NCBI GenBank assembly: GCA_017400135.1 | Contig: JAFPVJ010000021.1 | Coordinates: 97,159-161,158, forward strand | Origin: Bacteroidales bacterium | Lineage (GTDB): Bacteria > Bacteroidota > Bacteroidia > Bacteroidales > UBA932 | Reading direction: 5' to 3' | DNA: 64,000 bases | Shown: one piece after another, positions 53,022 through 61,659 of the stretch | How positions within the stretch are numbered: position 1 is the first letter of the stretch | How the letters are laid out: each line of letters starts with the position of its first letter | Program-made: the position numbers and the translations under genes | Notes under the pieces: generated by a model | The model's input: the letters and a program-made list of their open reading frames with translations, nothing else | What the model was told of the DNA's origin: nothing | Databases searched by the model: none

Positions 53022-56000
53022 CTATGCTTTGTTGAAGTATTTGACGGCATTGTCGAACAAAGGCTGGAGGCGGTTGCCGGCGATGTTCTGGAACAGAAGG
53101 TCTTCATAACGTTCAGTATGGCCCATCTTGCCCAGGATGTGTCCGTCCGGGCTCAGGATGCCTTCGATGTCGTAATGGGAGCCGTTGGGGTTGTCCACAT
53201 AGCGGAAAGCCACCTGGCCGCCCGCGAACAGTTCGCGGGCCAGCGCCTCCCCTACCACGAACTTGCCCTCGCCGTGGCTGACGGCGATCGCGTGGCGCTC
53301 GCCCTTCTGCAGGCCCGAGAGCCAGGGAGAACGGACGGAGGCCACCTCGGTCGTCACCATCTTGGAGATATGGCGGTTGATGTCGTTGCGGAACAGGGTT
53401 GGCGACTCCGGAGTCACGCAGCCCAGGCGTCCGTAGGGCAGCAGGCCGCTCTTGACCAGGGCCTGGAAGCCGTTGCAGATGCCCAGGATCAGGCCGCCGC
53501 GTCGCAGGAAGGCCTCGATGGCCGTCCCGACGCGGGCGTTGTTGATGACGGATGCGATGAACTTGCCGCTGCCGTCGGGCTCGTCGCCGGACGAGAAGCC
53601 GCCGCAGAAGGCCAGGATATGGCTCTCATCAATGCGGGCGGCGAGTTCGTTGATGGACGCGTTGACTTCATCTCCGGTCAGGTTGCGGAAGACGAAAGGA
53701 CGCACCTCGGCCCCCGCCTTGCGAAACGCCTTGGCCGTATCGTAGTCGCAGTTGGTGCCCGGGAAGACCGGCAGACAGACGACGGGATGCGCCACCGGCT
53801 CGCCGGGATAGACGAGATTCGCGGAGTCGAAAGCTTTCTCCTCCACGGCTGGTACCGGTTCGTCGAAGGCCGGCGCGACTTCCTCGGGATAGAGGCGCGC
53901 GTAGCGGCGCGTCCAGGCCCGTTTCAGGGACGAGAGGTCCATCTCCACGCCGTTGAGGCGCACCTGACCGTCCGTCACCGTGCCCAGTTCAAAAGCCTGG
54001 GGATACGTCAGCGGCCCGTCAGACTCGACCAGGATAGAGCCGTAAGAAAGGGTGAACAGTTCGTCTTCTGAGAGATAGACATCGAAGCCCAGGCCGTTGC
54101 CGAAGGCCATCTTTGAGAGGCCCTCGGCGACACCGCCGAAGCCCAGCGACCAGGCGGCGACGATCTTGCCTTCCCCGATCTGTTCGTGGATGAAATTCCA
54201 GTTGGCGGCGAGCATCCGGGTGTCCGGCATTCGGGTGACCAACGGGTCGTGCTTGACCAGATAGATCCGGTGACCGGCCTGCTTGAAGTCGGTGGAAATC
54301 ACGCGGCGTGCGTCGACCGTGGTGATGCCGAAGGCGATCAGGGTCGGAGGCACGTTGAGATGCTCGAAGGTGCCGCTCATCGAATCCTTGCCGCCGATGG
54401 ACGGCAGACCGAGGTCGAGCTGCATCTTCAAGGCGCCGAGCAGGGCGGCGAGCGGCTTGCCCCAACTGTGCGGCTCGAGGCTCATCCGCTCAAAGTATTC
54501 CTGGTAGGAGAAACGCATCTTCGACCAGTCTCCGCCCGCGGCGACCACCTTGGAGCAGGCCTCCACGACGGCGTAAGCCGCCCCGTGGTAGGGGCTCCAG
54601 GATGCCAGGGAAGGGTTGTAGCCGAAAGCCATCATGCTGGCGGTTTCGGTGAATCCGGCCGCCGGCAGTTTCTGGACCGACACTTGCGTCTCGGACGCTT
54701 GGAACTTGCCACCGTAGGGCATCAGGACCGTAGAACGGCCGATGGTGGAGTCGAACATTTCCACGAGGCCCTTTTGCGAAGCGACGTTTTTGGAAGACAG
54801 CAGCGCCTCCATGCGCTCCGGCAGGGTCTCCCCCTCTGGCGTGACGTCGAAGGGAGGATTATCCTCCACGCGTCCGATGGTCGCCTGGGCGTAGTGTCTG
54901 GCACCGGCGCTGTCGATGAACTCGCGGGTCAGGTCGCAGACCTTGACCCCGTCCTTGAACATCCGCATCCGGCCCGTATCGGTCACGTCCGCGACGTAGG
55001 TCACTTCGACATTGTCGAGGGCACAGTATTTCTCGAATTCAGCGCGGTCCTTCGCTTCCACGACCACGGCCATGCGCTCCTGGGACTCGCTGATGGCCAG
55101 TTCCGTGGCATTGAGGCCCGCATATTTGACGGGTACGCGGTCCAGCCGGATGTCCAGGCCGCCGGCCAGTTCGCCGATCGCGACGCTGACGCCGCCGGCG
55201 CCGAAGTCGTTGGATTTCTTGATCAGGCGCGTCACTTCCGGGCGCCGGAACAGGCGCTGGAGCTGGCGTTCCTCGGGCGCATTACCCTTCTGCACCTCGC
55301 TGCCGCAGGTTTCAAGCGAAGCCTCCGTATGCTCCTTGGAAGAACCGGTGGCGCCGCCGATGCCGTCCCGGCCGGTGCGGCCGCCCAGCAGCAGGATTAC
55401 GTCGCCGGGGGCCGGGCTCTCGCGCCGCACGTCGGACGCCTTGACAGCCCCGACCACCGCGCCGACTTCCAGGCGTTTCGCGACATAGCCGTCGTCGAAG
55501 ATTTCGCGCACCTGGGTGGTTGCGAGGCCGATCTGGTTGCCGTAGCTGGAATAGCCTGCAGCGGCCTTGCGGCTGATCATGCGCTGCGGGAGCTTGCCCG
55601 CGAGGGTGTCCCTCACGGAGGCGGTGATGTCGCCCGCACCCGTCACACGCATCGCCTGATAGACGTATGCGCGCCCGGAAAGCGGGTCGCGGATGGCGCC
55701 GCCCAGGCAGGTTGCTGCACCACCGAAAGGCTCGATCTCCGTCGGATGGTTGTGGGTCTCGTTCTTGAACTGCAGGAGCCATTTCTCCCGCTTCCCGTCC
55801 ACATCCACGTCCACGAAGATGCTGCAGGCGTTGTTCTCCTCGCTCTGCTCCAGGTCGTCCAGCTTGCCGACCGAGCGCAGGTAGCGCGCTCCGATCGTCG
55901 CCAGCTCCATCAGGCAGAGGCTCTTTCCTTCGCGGCCAAGGGCCTTCCGTATGTCGTGGAAGCGTCCGAGGGTCGATTCAATCTCCTCCTTGACGAAGGA

Positions 56001-56708
56001 GTCGTCCACCTTGATCTCCGTCAGTTCGGAGGTGAAGGTCGTATGGCGGCAGTGGTCGCTCCAATAGGTATCCAGGATGCGCAGCTCCGTCTCGGACGGA
56101 TCGCGGCCCTCTTTCTTGAAATAGTTCACCACCTCACGCAGGTCGTCGGTGTTCATCGCCAGCCCGTGGGACTTGCAGAAGGCTTTGTACGCACTTTCCG
56201 GCATGGCCGTGAATCCGGACAGGTCCTCGAGTGGCTTGACGTCCGCCTTGCCCGCCAGGGAAAGGACACCGAGGTCCTTGGGACGGCACTCCACGGGATT
56301 GATGAAATAGTGGCGCAGTTTCGCGAGCGTCTCTTCCGTCGTATCGTCGTCGAAGATCAGCAGGCGGCTGCTCTTGATCTCCACCTCCGCGCCCGGTTCG
56401 ATCAGATGGACGCAGTCGACCGCGGACGAAGCCCGCTGGTCGAACTGGCCGGGGATATATTCCACGGCGATATATTTCTTGCCATTCAGGTCGCAGGAGT
56501 CGGTGACCAGATCCGTCACCGTTTCCCCGAAGACGCTGTAACGGCACTTCTCGACCAGTTCCTCGGAAAAGCCGAAGAGGTCGTAGACGTTGATGAGCCG
56601 CAGCGTGCGCAGCGACAGGGAAAGGTTTTCGTTGAACTCGCCCAGCAGGCTCTGCGCCTCCACCCGGAAGGCGGGCCGTTTCTCGACAAAGATCCGTTTG
56701 CTGTTCAT
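53022..56708 (-). CDS. purL: Phosphoribosylformylglycinamidine synthase (single-chain)
   Basis: A 1228-residue large PurL, combining PurS-like, synthetase and glutaminase parts. The synthetase domain shows KNETHNHPTEIEPFGGAATCLGG, GGRTGRDGIGGATGSS and the later SIGGKDSMSGT motif. The C-terminal class I glutaminase has its nucleophile in LILGICNGFQALVKSG and the histidine-glutamate pair in AVSHGEGKF, so this enzyme keeps glutamine hydrolysis, unlike the PurF encoded here. The gene follows purE after a hairpin-containing gap of 46 bases and lies one base from purC. Confidence 0.97.
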   Translation of the reverse strand: MNSKRIFVEKRPAFRVEAQSLLGEFNENLSLSLRTLRLINVYDLFGFSEELVEKCRYSVFGETVTDLVTDSCDLNGKKYIAVEYIPGQFDQRASSAVDCVHLIEPGAEVEIKSSRLLIFDDDTTEETLAKLRHYFINPVECRPKDLGVLSLAGKADVKPLEDLSGFTAMPESAYKAFCKSHGLAMNTDDLREVVNYFKKEGRDPSETELRILDTYWSDHCRHTTFTSELTEIKVDDSFVKEEIESTLGRFHDIRKALGREGKSLCLMELATIGARYLRSVGKLDDLEQSEENNACSIFVDVDVDGKREKWLLQFKNETHNHPTEIEPFGGAATCLGGAIRDPLSGRAYVYQAMRVTGAGDITASVRDTLAGKLPQRMISRKAAAGYSSYGNQIGLATTQVREIFDDGYVAKRLEVGAVVGAVKASDVRRESPAPGDVILLLGGRTGRDGIGGATGSSKEHTEASLETCGSEVQKGNAPEERQLQRLFRRPEVTRLIKKSNDFGAGGVSVAIGELAGGLDIRLDRVPVKYAGLNATELAISESQERMAVVVEAKDRAEFEKYCALDNVEVTYVADVTDTGRMRMFKDGVKVCDLTREFIDSAGARHYAQATIGRVEDNPPFDVTPEGETLPERMEALLSSKNVASQKGLVEMFDSTIGRSTVLMPYGGKFQASETQVSVQKLPAAGFTETASMMAFGYNPSLASWSPYHGAAYAVVEACSKVVAAGGDWSKMRFSYQEYFERMSLEPHSWGKPLAALLGALKMQLDLGLPSIGGKDSMSGTFEHLNVPPTLIAFGITTVDARRVISTDFKQAGHRIYLVKHDPLVTRMPDTRMLAANWNFIHEQIGEGKIVAAWSLGFGGVAEGLSKMAFGNGLGFDVYLSEDELFTLSYGSILVESDGPLTYPQAFELGTVTDGQVRLNGVEMDLSSLKRAWTRRYARLYPEEVAPAFDEPVPAVEEKAFDSANLVYPGEPVAHPVVCLPVFPGTNCDYDTAKAFRKAGAEVRPFVFRNLTGDEVNASINELAARIDESHILAFCGGFSSGDEPDGSGKFIASVINNARVGTAIEAFLRRGGLILGICNGFQALVKSGLLPYGRLGCVTPESPTLFRNDINRHISKMVTTEVASVRSPWLSGLQKGERHAIAVSHGEGKFVVGEALARELFAGGQVAFRYVDNPNGSHYDIEGILSPDGHILGKMGHTERYEDLLFQNIAGNRLQPLFDNAVKYFNKA

Positions 56709-56724
56709 AGTTTTTCAAATGATG

Positions 56725-56749
56725 CGCCCACCCGGTCTGGGGGTGGGCG
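56725..56749 (-). promoter_or_regulatory. Hairpin between purE and purL
   Basis: CGCCCACCC-n7-GGGTGGGCG is a perfect 9-pair GC-rich stem between the purE stop and the purL start (16 bases from the ATG). It lacks a U-tract, so a role in mRNA stability or attenuation is more likely than full termination. Confidence 0.5.
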
Positions 56750-56754
56750 TAGTA

Positions 56755-57222
56755 TTATATCTGTGCTTGCAGTACTTTCTCACTCTGGCGGACGCGGAAC
56801 GCTTCCAGTTTGCGCTTGAGTCCCTGATCCTGCAAAGCCAGGATGGCCACGGCGTAGAGGGCGGCATTGCGGGCGCCGTCTATCGCCATCGTGGCGACCG
56901 GGATTCCGGAAGGCATCTGGACGATCGAGAGGAGGGAATCCAACCCGTTCAGCGCCTTGCTCTTGACCGGCACCCCGATCACGGGGAGGGTCGTCAGCGC
57001 GGCGATGACGCCAGGCAGGTGGGCGGCTCCCCCGGCGCCGGCGATGATAATGTCGAATCCGTTGTCGCGGGCTGCCCGCACATAATCGGCCAGAGGGCCG
57101 GGATTGCGGTGGGCGCTGAGGACTTTTTTCTCGTAGGGAATGCCGAACTCTTCGAGCGTGGCGCAGGCGGGAGACATCACCTCCCAGTCACTGGCGCTGC
57201 CCATGATCACTGCTACCTTCAT
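56755..57222 (-). CDS. purE: N5-carboxyaminoimidazole ribonucleotide mutase (PurE class I)
   Basis: A 155-residue PurE. The conserved [11 protein letters not shown] start, the SAHRNP motif and the [17 protein letters not shown] block are intact. Class I PurE normally works with PurK, which is not in the window. ATG 57222 is used, because the extended start at 57267 lies within the promoter -7 box. It is the first gene of the purine operon. Confidence 0.95.
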   Translation of the reverse strand: MKVAVIMGSASDWEVMSPACATLEEFGIPYEKKVLSAHRNPGPLADYVRAARDNGFDIIIAGAGGAAHLPGVIAALTTLPVIGVPVKSKALNGLDSLLSIVQMPSGIPVATMAIDGARNAALYAVAILALQDQGLKRKLEAFRVRQSEKVLQAQI

Positions 57223-57264
57223 CGTGCGAAAATTACAAACCAACTTTACCTTTAACAGGAGATA

Positions 57265-57296
57265 CAAATTTACGGCGAATTATCGGCCCCGGCAAA
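57265..57296 (-). promoter_or_regulatory. Promoter of the purine operon
   Basis: On the minus strand TTTG (57293-57296) and TAAATTTG (57265-57272) are separated by exactly 20 bases; both match the Bacteroidetes consensus perfectly. The predicted leader to the purE ATG is about 37 bases. Confidence 0.75.
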
Positions 57297-57310
57297 AACT
57301 TTTGCCTTTT

Positions 57311-57335
57311 TTATCAACAACGCGAATGTTGATAA
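57311..57335. promoter_or_regulatory. Palindromic operator candidate between pur and pyr operons
   Basis: TTATCAACA-n7-TGTTGATAA is a perfect 9+9 inverted repeat centred on 57323, the exact midpoint between the two -33 boxes. It lies about 63 bases upstream of each predicted start of transcription, a position typical of activators rather than repressors. The regulator is not identified; a hairpin in RNA is unlikely to matter, since neither transcript contains it. Confidence 0.6.
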
Positions 57336-57349
57336 TTCCCTTAAAAAAA

Positions 57350-57381
57350 TTTGTTGGAAATAAGGAGATGGAGTAATTTTG
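57350..57381 (+). promoter_or_regulatory. Promoter of the pyrimidine operon
   Basis: TTTG (57350-57353) and TAATTTTG (57374-57381) are separated by 20 bases and match the consensus perfectly. The predicted start of transcription falls at or within a few bases of the pyrC ATG (57388), implying a leaderless or near-leaderless message. Confidence 0.7.
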
Positions 57382-57387
57382 ACCCGA

Positions 57388-58659
57388 ATGGGGAATGACC
57401 TTATATTGAAAGGAGGCCTGATCGCGACGGCTCGGTCCGTTCGCGAGGGGGATGTCCTCATTCGCGATGGGCGCATCGCCGGGCTTGGCCCCGGCCTGGA
57501 GTCTGAAGGCGCCCGGATCCTGGACTGCACCGGCAAGCTCGTCAGCGCCGGATTCACCGATATCCACGTACATTTCCGGGAGCCCGGATTCTCCGCCAAG
57601 GAGACCATCCGAACGGGCTCGCAGGCTGCGGCGGCGGGCGGCTATACCACCGTCTGCGCCATGCCCAATCTCGACCCGGTCCCGGACTGTCCTGAAAGCC
57701 TCGCCGTCGAGCAGGCCCTCATCGACCGGGACGCCGTCATCCGGGTGCTCCCCTACTGCGCCATCACCCGGGGCCGCAAGGGTCTCGAACTGGTGGACAT
57801 GGCTGCGCTCAAGGGCGGCTGCTGCGCCTTCTCCGACGACGGGAGCGGAGTCCAGCGGGAGGCGATGATGCGGGAAGCGATGACCCTGGCGGCGCGCGAA
57901 GACTGCATCCTGGCCGCCCACTGCGAAGACGAAAGCCTGCTGAAGGGCGGCTACATCCACGAGGGGCGCTACGCTCGGGCGCACGGGCACAAAGGCATCT
58001 GCTCCGAGAGCGAATGGGGCCAGATCAAGCGCGACCTGGAACTCTGCGCCGAGACCGGCTGCCGCTACCACGTCTGCCATATTTCCACGGCCGAAAGCGT
58101 TGACCTGATCCGCGGGGCCAAGGCGGCGGGCGTGCGCGTGACCTGCGAGACCGCACCGCACTATCTGGTGCTCTGCGAAGACGACCTGCAGGAGGATGGA
58201 CGCTTCAAGATGAATCCGCCCCTGCGCAGCGCCGCGGACCGGGAAGCCCTGATCGAGGGTCTCCGGGACGGGACGATCGATGCGGTCGCGACCGACCACG
58301 CCCCCCATACGGCGGAAGAAAAAACTCGCGGCCTGGCCGGCAGCGCCATGGGCATCGTAGGCCTGGAAACGGCTTTCCCTGTGCTCTACACCGCCCTGGT
58401 CCGCACGGGCCGCCTCCGGCTCGAAAGGCTGGTGGAAGCCCTGACTGACGGCCCCCGGCGCGCATTCCGCCTGGGCGGCGGGCTCCGAATCGGAACGGCG
58501 GCCGACCTGACGGTCATAGACCTGGGCCAGGAATATGTCGTCGACCCTTCTCGTTTTCTCTCCAAAGGACACTCGACGCCCTTCGCCGGGATGAAGGTCC
58601 GCGGACGCATCCTACTGACGCTCTGTGAAGGGCGTGTCGTTTACGAATACAAGGACTGA
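57388..58659 (+). CDS. pyrC: Dihydroorotase (class I)
   Basis: A 423-residue amidohydrolase that cyclises carbamoyl-aspartate. The metal site HVHFREPG and its following FSAKETIRTGSQAAAAGG, the mid-sequence histidines (VCHISTAES, CETAPHYLVL) and the aspartate motif ATDHAPHT are all present. This is the longer class I form, not the E. coli class II form. ATG 57388 fits the usual N-terminus (LILKGGLIATARSVREGDVLIRDGRIA). The promoter -7 box ends only six bases upstream. The TGA overlaps the pyrK ATG by one base. Confidence 0.95.
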   Translation: MGNDLILKGGLIATARSVREGDVLIRDGRIAGLGPGLESEGARILDCTGKLVSAGFTDIHVHFREPGFSAKETIRTGSQAAAAGGYTTVCAMPNLDPVPDCPESLAVEQALIDRDAVIRVLPYCAITRGRKGLELVDMAALKGGCCAFSDDGSGVQREAMMREAMTLAAREDCILAAHCEDESLLKGGYIHEGRYARAHGHKGICSESEWGQIKRDLELCAETGCRYHVCHISTAESVDLIRGAKAAGVRVTCETAPHYLVLCEDDLQEDGRFKMNPPLRSAADREALIEGLRDGTIDAVATDHAPHTAEEKTRGLAGSAMGIVGLETAFPVLYTALVRTGRLRLERLVEALTDGPRRAFRLGGGLRIGTAADLTVIDLGQEYVVDPSRFLSKGHSTPFAGMKVRGRILLTLCEGRVVYEYKD

Positions 58660-59396
58660 TGGAAAGGCAACTATACACGATCCTGCGCAACGAACCCGTA
58701 GCGGCCCGGACCTGGCGGCTCGAACTCGCGTCCGACGACCCTTCCTTTGTCGCCGGCGGCGAATTCGTCCAGGTCGCGTTGGACGGCTTCTACCTGCGCC
58801 GTCCGTTCTCCATCTGCGAGCGTTCGAAAGGACGCATCGTGCTGATATACAAGGTCGTAGGAGAAGGGACGGCCGCGCTTTCCGGCTTGCGCCCGGGCGC
58901 CCGGCTGGATGTCCTGACGGGCCTGGGCCGAGGCTTCGATCCCGACGCCTGCTCCAGCAGCGCTCTGCTGGTCGGCGGCGGTGTCGGTGCGCCTCCGCTC
59001 CTGCCTCTGTGCCGGGAGCTGGTCGCCCGGGGAAAGCGGGTCAGCGTCGTGCTGGGCTTCAATTCCGCCTCAGAAATCATCCTGGAGTCCGAATTCCGGG
59101 CGCTGACGCCGGACGTGACGATGGCGACCGTGGACGGATCCGCGGGCCTGAAGGGCTTCGTTACGGACGCCATCTCGGCGGTGAAACCGACATTCGATTA
59201 TTTCTATACCTGCGGCCCGCTCGTGATGATGCGGCGGGTCTGCGACATGCTGAAGACCGGAGGTGAAGTCTGCCTGGAGGAAAGGATGGGCTGCGGCGCC
59301 GGTTACTGCGCCGGCTGCAGCATCCAGACCCGACAGGGCGTACGGCGCGTCTGCAAGGACGGACCGGTCTTCAAGAAGGAGGACATACTATGGTAA
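58659..59396 (+). CDS. pyrK: Dihydroorotate dehydrogenase electron-transfer subunit
   Basis: A 245-residue iron-sulfur flavoprotein partner of PyrD type 1B. The FAD-binding motif YLRRPFSICE is near residue 45 and the NAD-binding GGGVGAPPLLPL follows. A C-terminal 2Fe-2S motif has its four cysteines in ERMGCGAGYCAGCSIQ and RRVCKDGPVF. It passes electrons from dihydroorotate to NAD+. It overlaps pyrD by seven bases, consistent with a stoichiometric complex. Confidence 0.95.
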   Translation: MERQLYTILRNEPVAARTWRLELASDDPSFVAGGEFVQVALDGFYLRRPFSICERSKGRIVLIYKVVGEGTAALSGLRPGARLDVLTGLGRGFDPDACSSSALLVGGGVGAPPLLPLCRELVARGKRVSVVLGFNSASEIILESEFRALTPDVTMATVDGSAGLKGFVTDAISAVKPTFDYFYTCGPLVMMRRVCDMLKTGGEVCLEERMGCGAGYCAGCSIQTRQGVRRVCKDGPVFKKEDILW

Positions 59397-60301
59397 ATGA
59401 CCTGTCCGTTACCCTTTGTGGGCTGCATCTGAGGAATCCCGTCATTCCGGCCAGCGGCACATTCGGTTTCGGGGTGGAACTCTCGGACTGCTTCGACTTG
59501 AACCGGCTGGGAGGCATTTCCCTGAAGGGCACCACGCGTGAAGCGCGATACGGCAACCCCACGCCCCGCATCGCGGAGGCCCCGGCCGGCATGCTCAATG
59601 CCGTGGGACTCGAGAACCCCGGGATCGACGTCCTGGTACGGGAGAAAGCGCCTGCCCTTCGAAAATGCTACGGCGGCTGCATCATCGCCAACATCAGCGG
59701 TTTCTCCCTGGAGGAATATGCGGAATGTTGCGCCAAGGCGTCGGATTGCCCGGAAATCGACCTGATCGAGGTCAACGTCTCCTGTCCCAACGTCCATGCC
59801 GGCGGAATGACCTTCGGCACGGACCCGCATTCTGCTGCAGCCGTCACGCGCGCCGTCAAGGCGGTCTGCCGCAAGCCGGTATTCATCAAGCTGAGCCCCA
59901 ACGTGACCGACATCGTTGCGATCGCCCGCGCCTGCGAGGATGCCGGAGCGGACGGCCTGACCCTGGTCAACACCTTCCTCGGCATGCGCATCGACATTCG
60001 CCGGCGCCAGCCGGTACTGGCCAACAAGACCGGTGGTTTTTCGGGACCCGCGATCTTCCCCATCGCCCTGCGCATGGTCTGGCAGGTCGCCCACGCCTGC
60101 TCCATCCCCGTGATGGGCTGCGGCGGGGTCGCGACCGCCCGGGATGTCGTCGAAATGATGATGGCCGGCGCCACGGCCGTGGAGGTGGGTGCAGAGAACC
60201 TGCGCAATCCCCTCGCCTGTCCGGAGATCCTGGATGCCCTCCCGGAGCTGATGGACGAACTGAATATCAACCGTTTGCAAGATATCATCGGAACCGTATA
60301 G
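59390..60301 (+). CDS. pyrD: Dihydroorotate dehydrogenase catalytic subunit, type 1B
   Basis: A 303-residue FMN enzyme. The start VTLCGLHLRNPVIPASGTFGFG, catalytic cysteine in EVNVSCPNVHAGG, KLSPNVTDI and the C-terminal GCGGVATARDVVEMMMAGATAVEVG (FMN phosphate site) define class 1B, which needs PyrK. It oxidises dihydroorotate to orotate in the cytoplasm. PyrF starts four bases after its stop. Confidence 0.95.
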   Translation: MVNDLSVTLCGLHLRNPVIPASGTFGFGVELSDCFDLNRLGGISLKGTTREARYGNPTPRIAEAPAGMLNAVGLENPGIDVLVREKAPALRKCYGGCIIANISGFSLEEYAECCAKASDCPEIDLIEVNVSCPNVHAGGMTFGTDPHSAAAVTRAVKAVCRKPVFIKLSPNVTDIVAIARACEDAGADGLTLVNTFLGMRIDIRRRQPVLANKTGGFSGPAIFPIALRMVWQVAHACSIPVMGCGGVATARDVVEMMMAGATAVEVGAENLRNPLACPEILDALPELMDELNINRLQDIIGTV

Positions 60302-60304
60302 ACC

Positions 60305-61030
60305 ATGGCAAAAGACGTCATCATCGCTTGTGATTTCAGCAGCCGCGCTGCGGTGCTGGACTTCCTGGACCGATTCCCGGAGGGAGAGAAACCCTTCGTC
60401 AAGATTGGCATGGAACTCTTCTACGCCGAAGGGCCCGGAATCGTGCGGGAGATCAAGGCGCGCGGCCACCGCATCTTCCTGGACTTGAAACTCCACGACA
60501 TCCCCAACACCGTGCGCAAGGCGATGGCCGTCCTTTCCGGACTGGATGTGGACCTGGTCAACGTCCACGCCGCCGGGACCATCGAGATGATGCGGGCCGC
60601 CCTGGAAGGGCTGACCCGCCCGGACGGCACGCGGCCGCTGCTGATTGCCGTGACCCAGCTGACCTCGACCGACGAGGACCGCATGAAGCGGGAACTGCTG
60701 ATCCGCAGGGGCCTCGGCCGCGCCATCGTCCATTATGCCCGGAATGCGCGCGAGGCGGGCCTCGACGGCGTCGTCTGCAGCCCGCTGGAATCGAAAATGA
60801 TCAAGGAAGCCTGCGGCTCCGACTTCCTCACCGTCACGCCGGGCATCCGTTTCGCAGACGCGGCAGCTGACGACCAGCGCCGCATCACGACGCCTGCCCA
60901 GGCCCGCGAACTGGGTTCCGACTACATCGTCGTGGGCCGTCCCATCACCGCCGCCCCCGATCCGGTGGCCGCCTACCGGCGCTGCGTAGCCGAATTCCTA
61001 CATCCGCAAATTGACTCCTATGAAAGATAG
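60305..61030 (+). CDS. pyrF: Orotidine 5'-phosphate decarboxylase
   Basis: A 241-residue TIM-barrel enzyme converting OMP to UMP. It has the IACDFSS start, the [14 protein letters not shown] strand and the catalytic [11 protein letters not shown] motif with its Asp-Lys-x-x-Asp set; the C-terminal VTPGIRF and VVGRPIT phosphate-binding blocks are also present. This is the short group I form; many Bacteroidetes carry the longer group II form. It overlaps pyrE by 11 bases. Confidence 0.94.
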   Translation: MAKDVIIACDFSSRAAVLDFLDRFPEGEKPFVKIGMELFYAEGPGIVREIKARGHRIFLDLKLHDIPNTVRKAMAVLSGLDVDLVNVHAAGTIEMMRAALEGLTRPDGTRPLLIAVTQLTSTDEDRMKRELLIRRGLGRAIVHYARNAREAGLDGVVCSPLESKMIKEACGSDFLTVTPGIRFADAAADDQRRITTPAQARELGSDYIVVGRPITAAPDPVAAYRRCVAEFLHPQIDSYER

Positions 61031-61649
61031 CATTGCCCGCGACCTGCTCTCGATCGGCGCCGTATTCCTGCGGCCCGAGCAGCCCTTCACCTGGGCCAGC
61101 GGCATCCAGAGCCCCATCTATTGCGACAACCGTCTTACCCTGTCGGCTCCGATCGTCCGCGACCGCGTCGAGCACGCCCTCGCCGACACCGTTCGCCGGT
61201 ATCATCCCGACTGCGAGATGCTGATGGGCACCTCGACGGCCGGTATCGCCCACGCCGCCATCACGGCCACCCTGCTGAACCTGCCGATGGGCTATGTACG
61301 CGGCGAGGCGAAGTCCCACGGGCGCACCAACCGCATCGAAGGGCGCCTGGAGCCCGGGACCAGGGTCGTCGTGATCGAGGACCTGATTTCCACGGGCGGA
61401 AGCGCCGTGGAAGTCGTGGAAGCCCTGCGCGAAGCGGGTGCCGAAGTGCTTGGCATCGTCAGCATCTTCACCTACGGGATGCGGCGCGGCCTGGAGCGGC
61501 TTGCCGCCGCGGGGGTGGTCGACCATTCCCTGAGCGATCTGGACGCCCTCGTCGAAGTGGCTGCTTCGGAAGGTTACATCGCCCCGGAGTGGAAGGAAAG
61601 GATCCTTCGCTTCCGCGACAACCCTTCGGACACAAGTTGGATTAAATAA
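61020..61649 (+). CDS. pyrE: Orotate phosphoribosyltransferase
   Basis: A 209-residue PRPP-dependent transferase making OMP. It has [16 protein letters not shown], the [15 protein letters not shown] loop and the PRPP motif [19 protein letters not shown] 61020 is chosen over the TTG at 61011. Its start lies inside pyrF, and pyrB begins ten bases after its stop. Confidence 0.95.
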   Translation: MKDSIARDLLSIGAVFLRPEQPFTWASGIQSPIYCDNRLTLSAPIVRDRVEHALADTVRRYHPDCEMLMGTSTAGIAHAAITATLLNLPMGYVRGEAKSHGRTNRIEGRLEPGTRVVVIEDLISTGGSAVEVVEALREAGAEVLGIVSIFTYGMRRGLERLAAAGVVDHSLSDLDALVEVAASEGYIAPEWKERILRFRDNPSDTSWIK

Positions 61650-61659
61650 ATTACAGTAT

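Noticed and set aside
54186-56819. An 877-codon plus-strand frame opposite purL
   Set aside because: It is a shadow of the purL coding strand. PurL motifs are intact over the same bases, and the antisense product has no recognisable fold.
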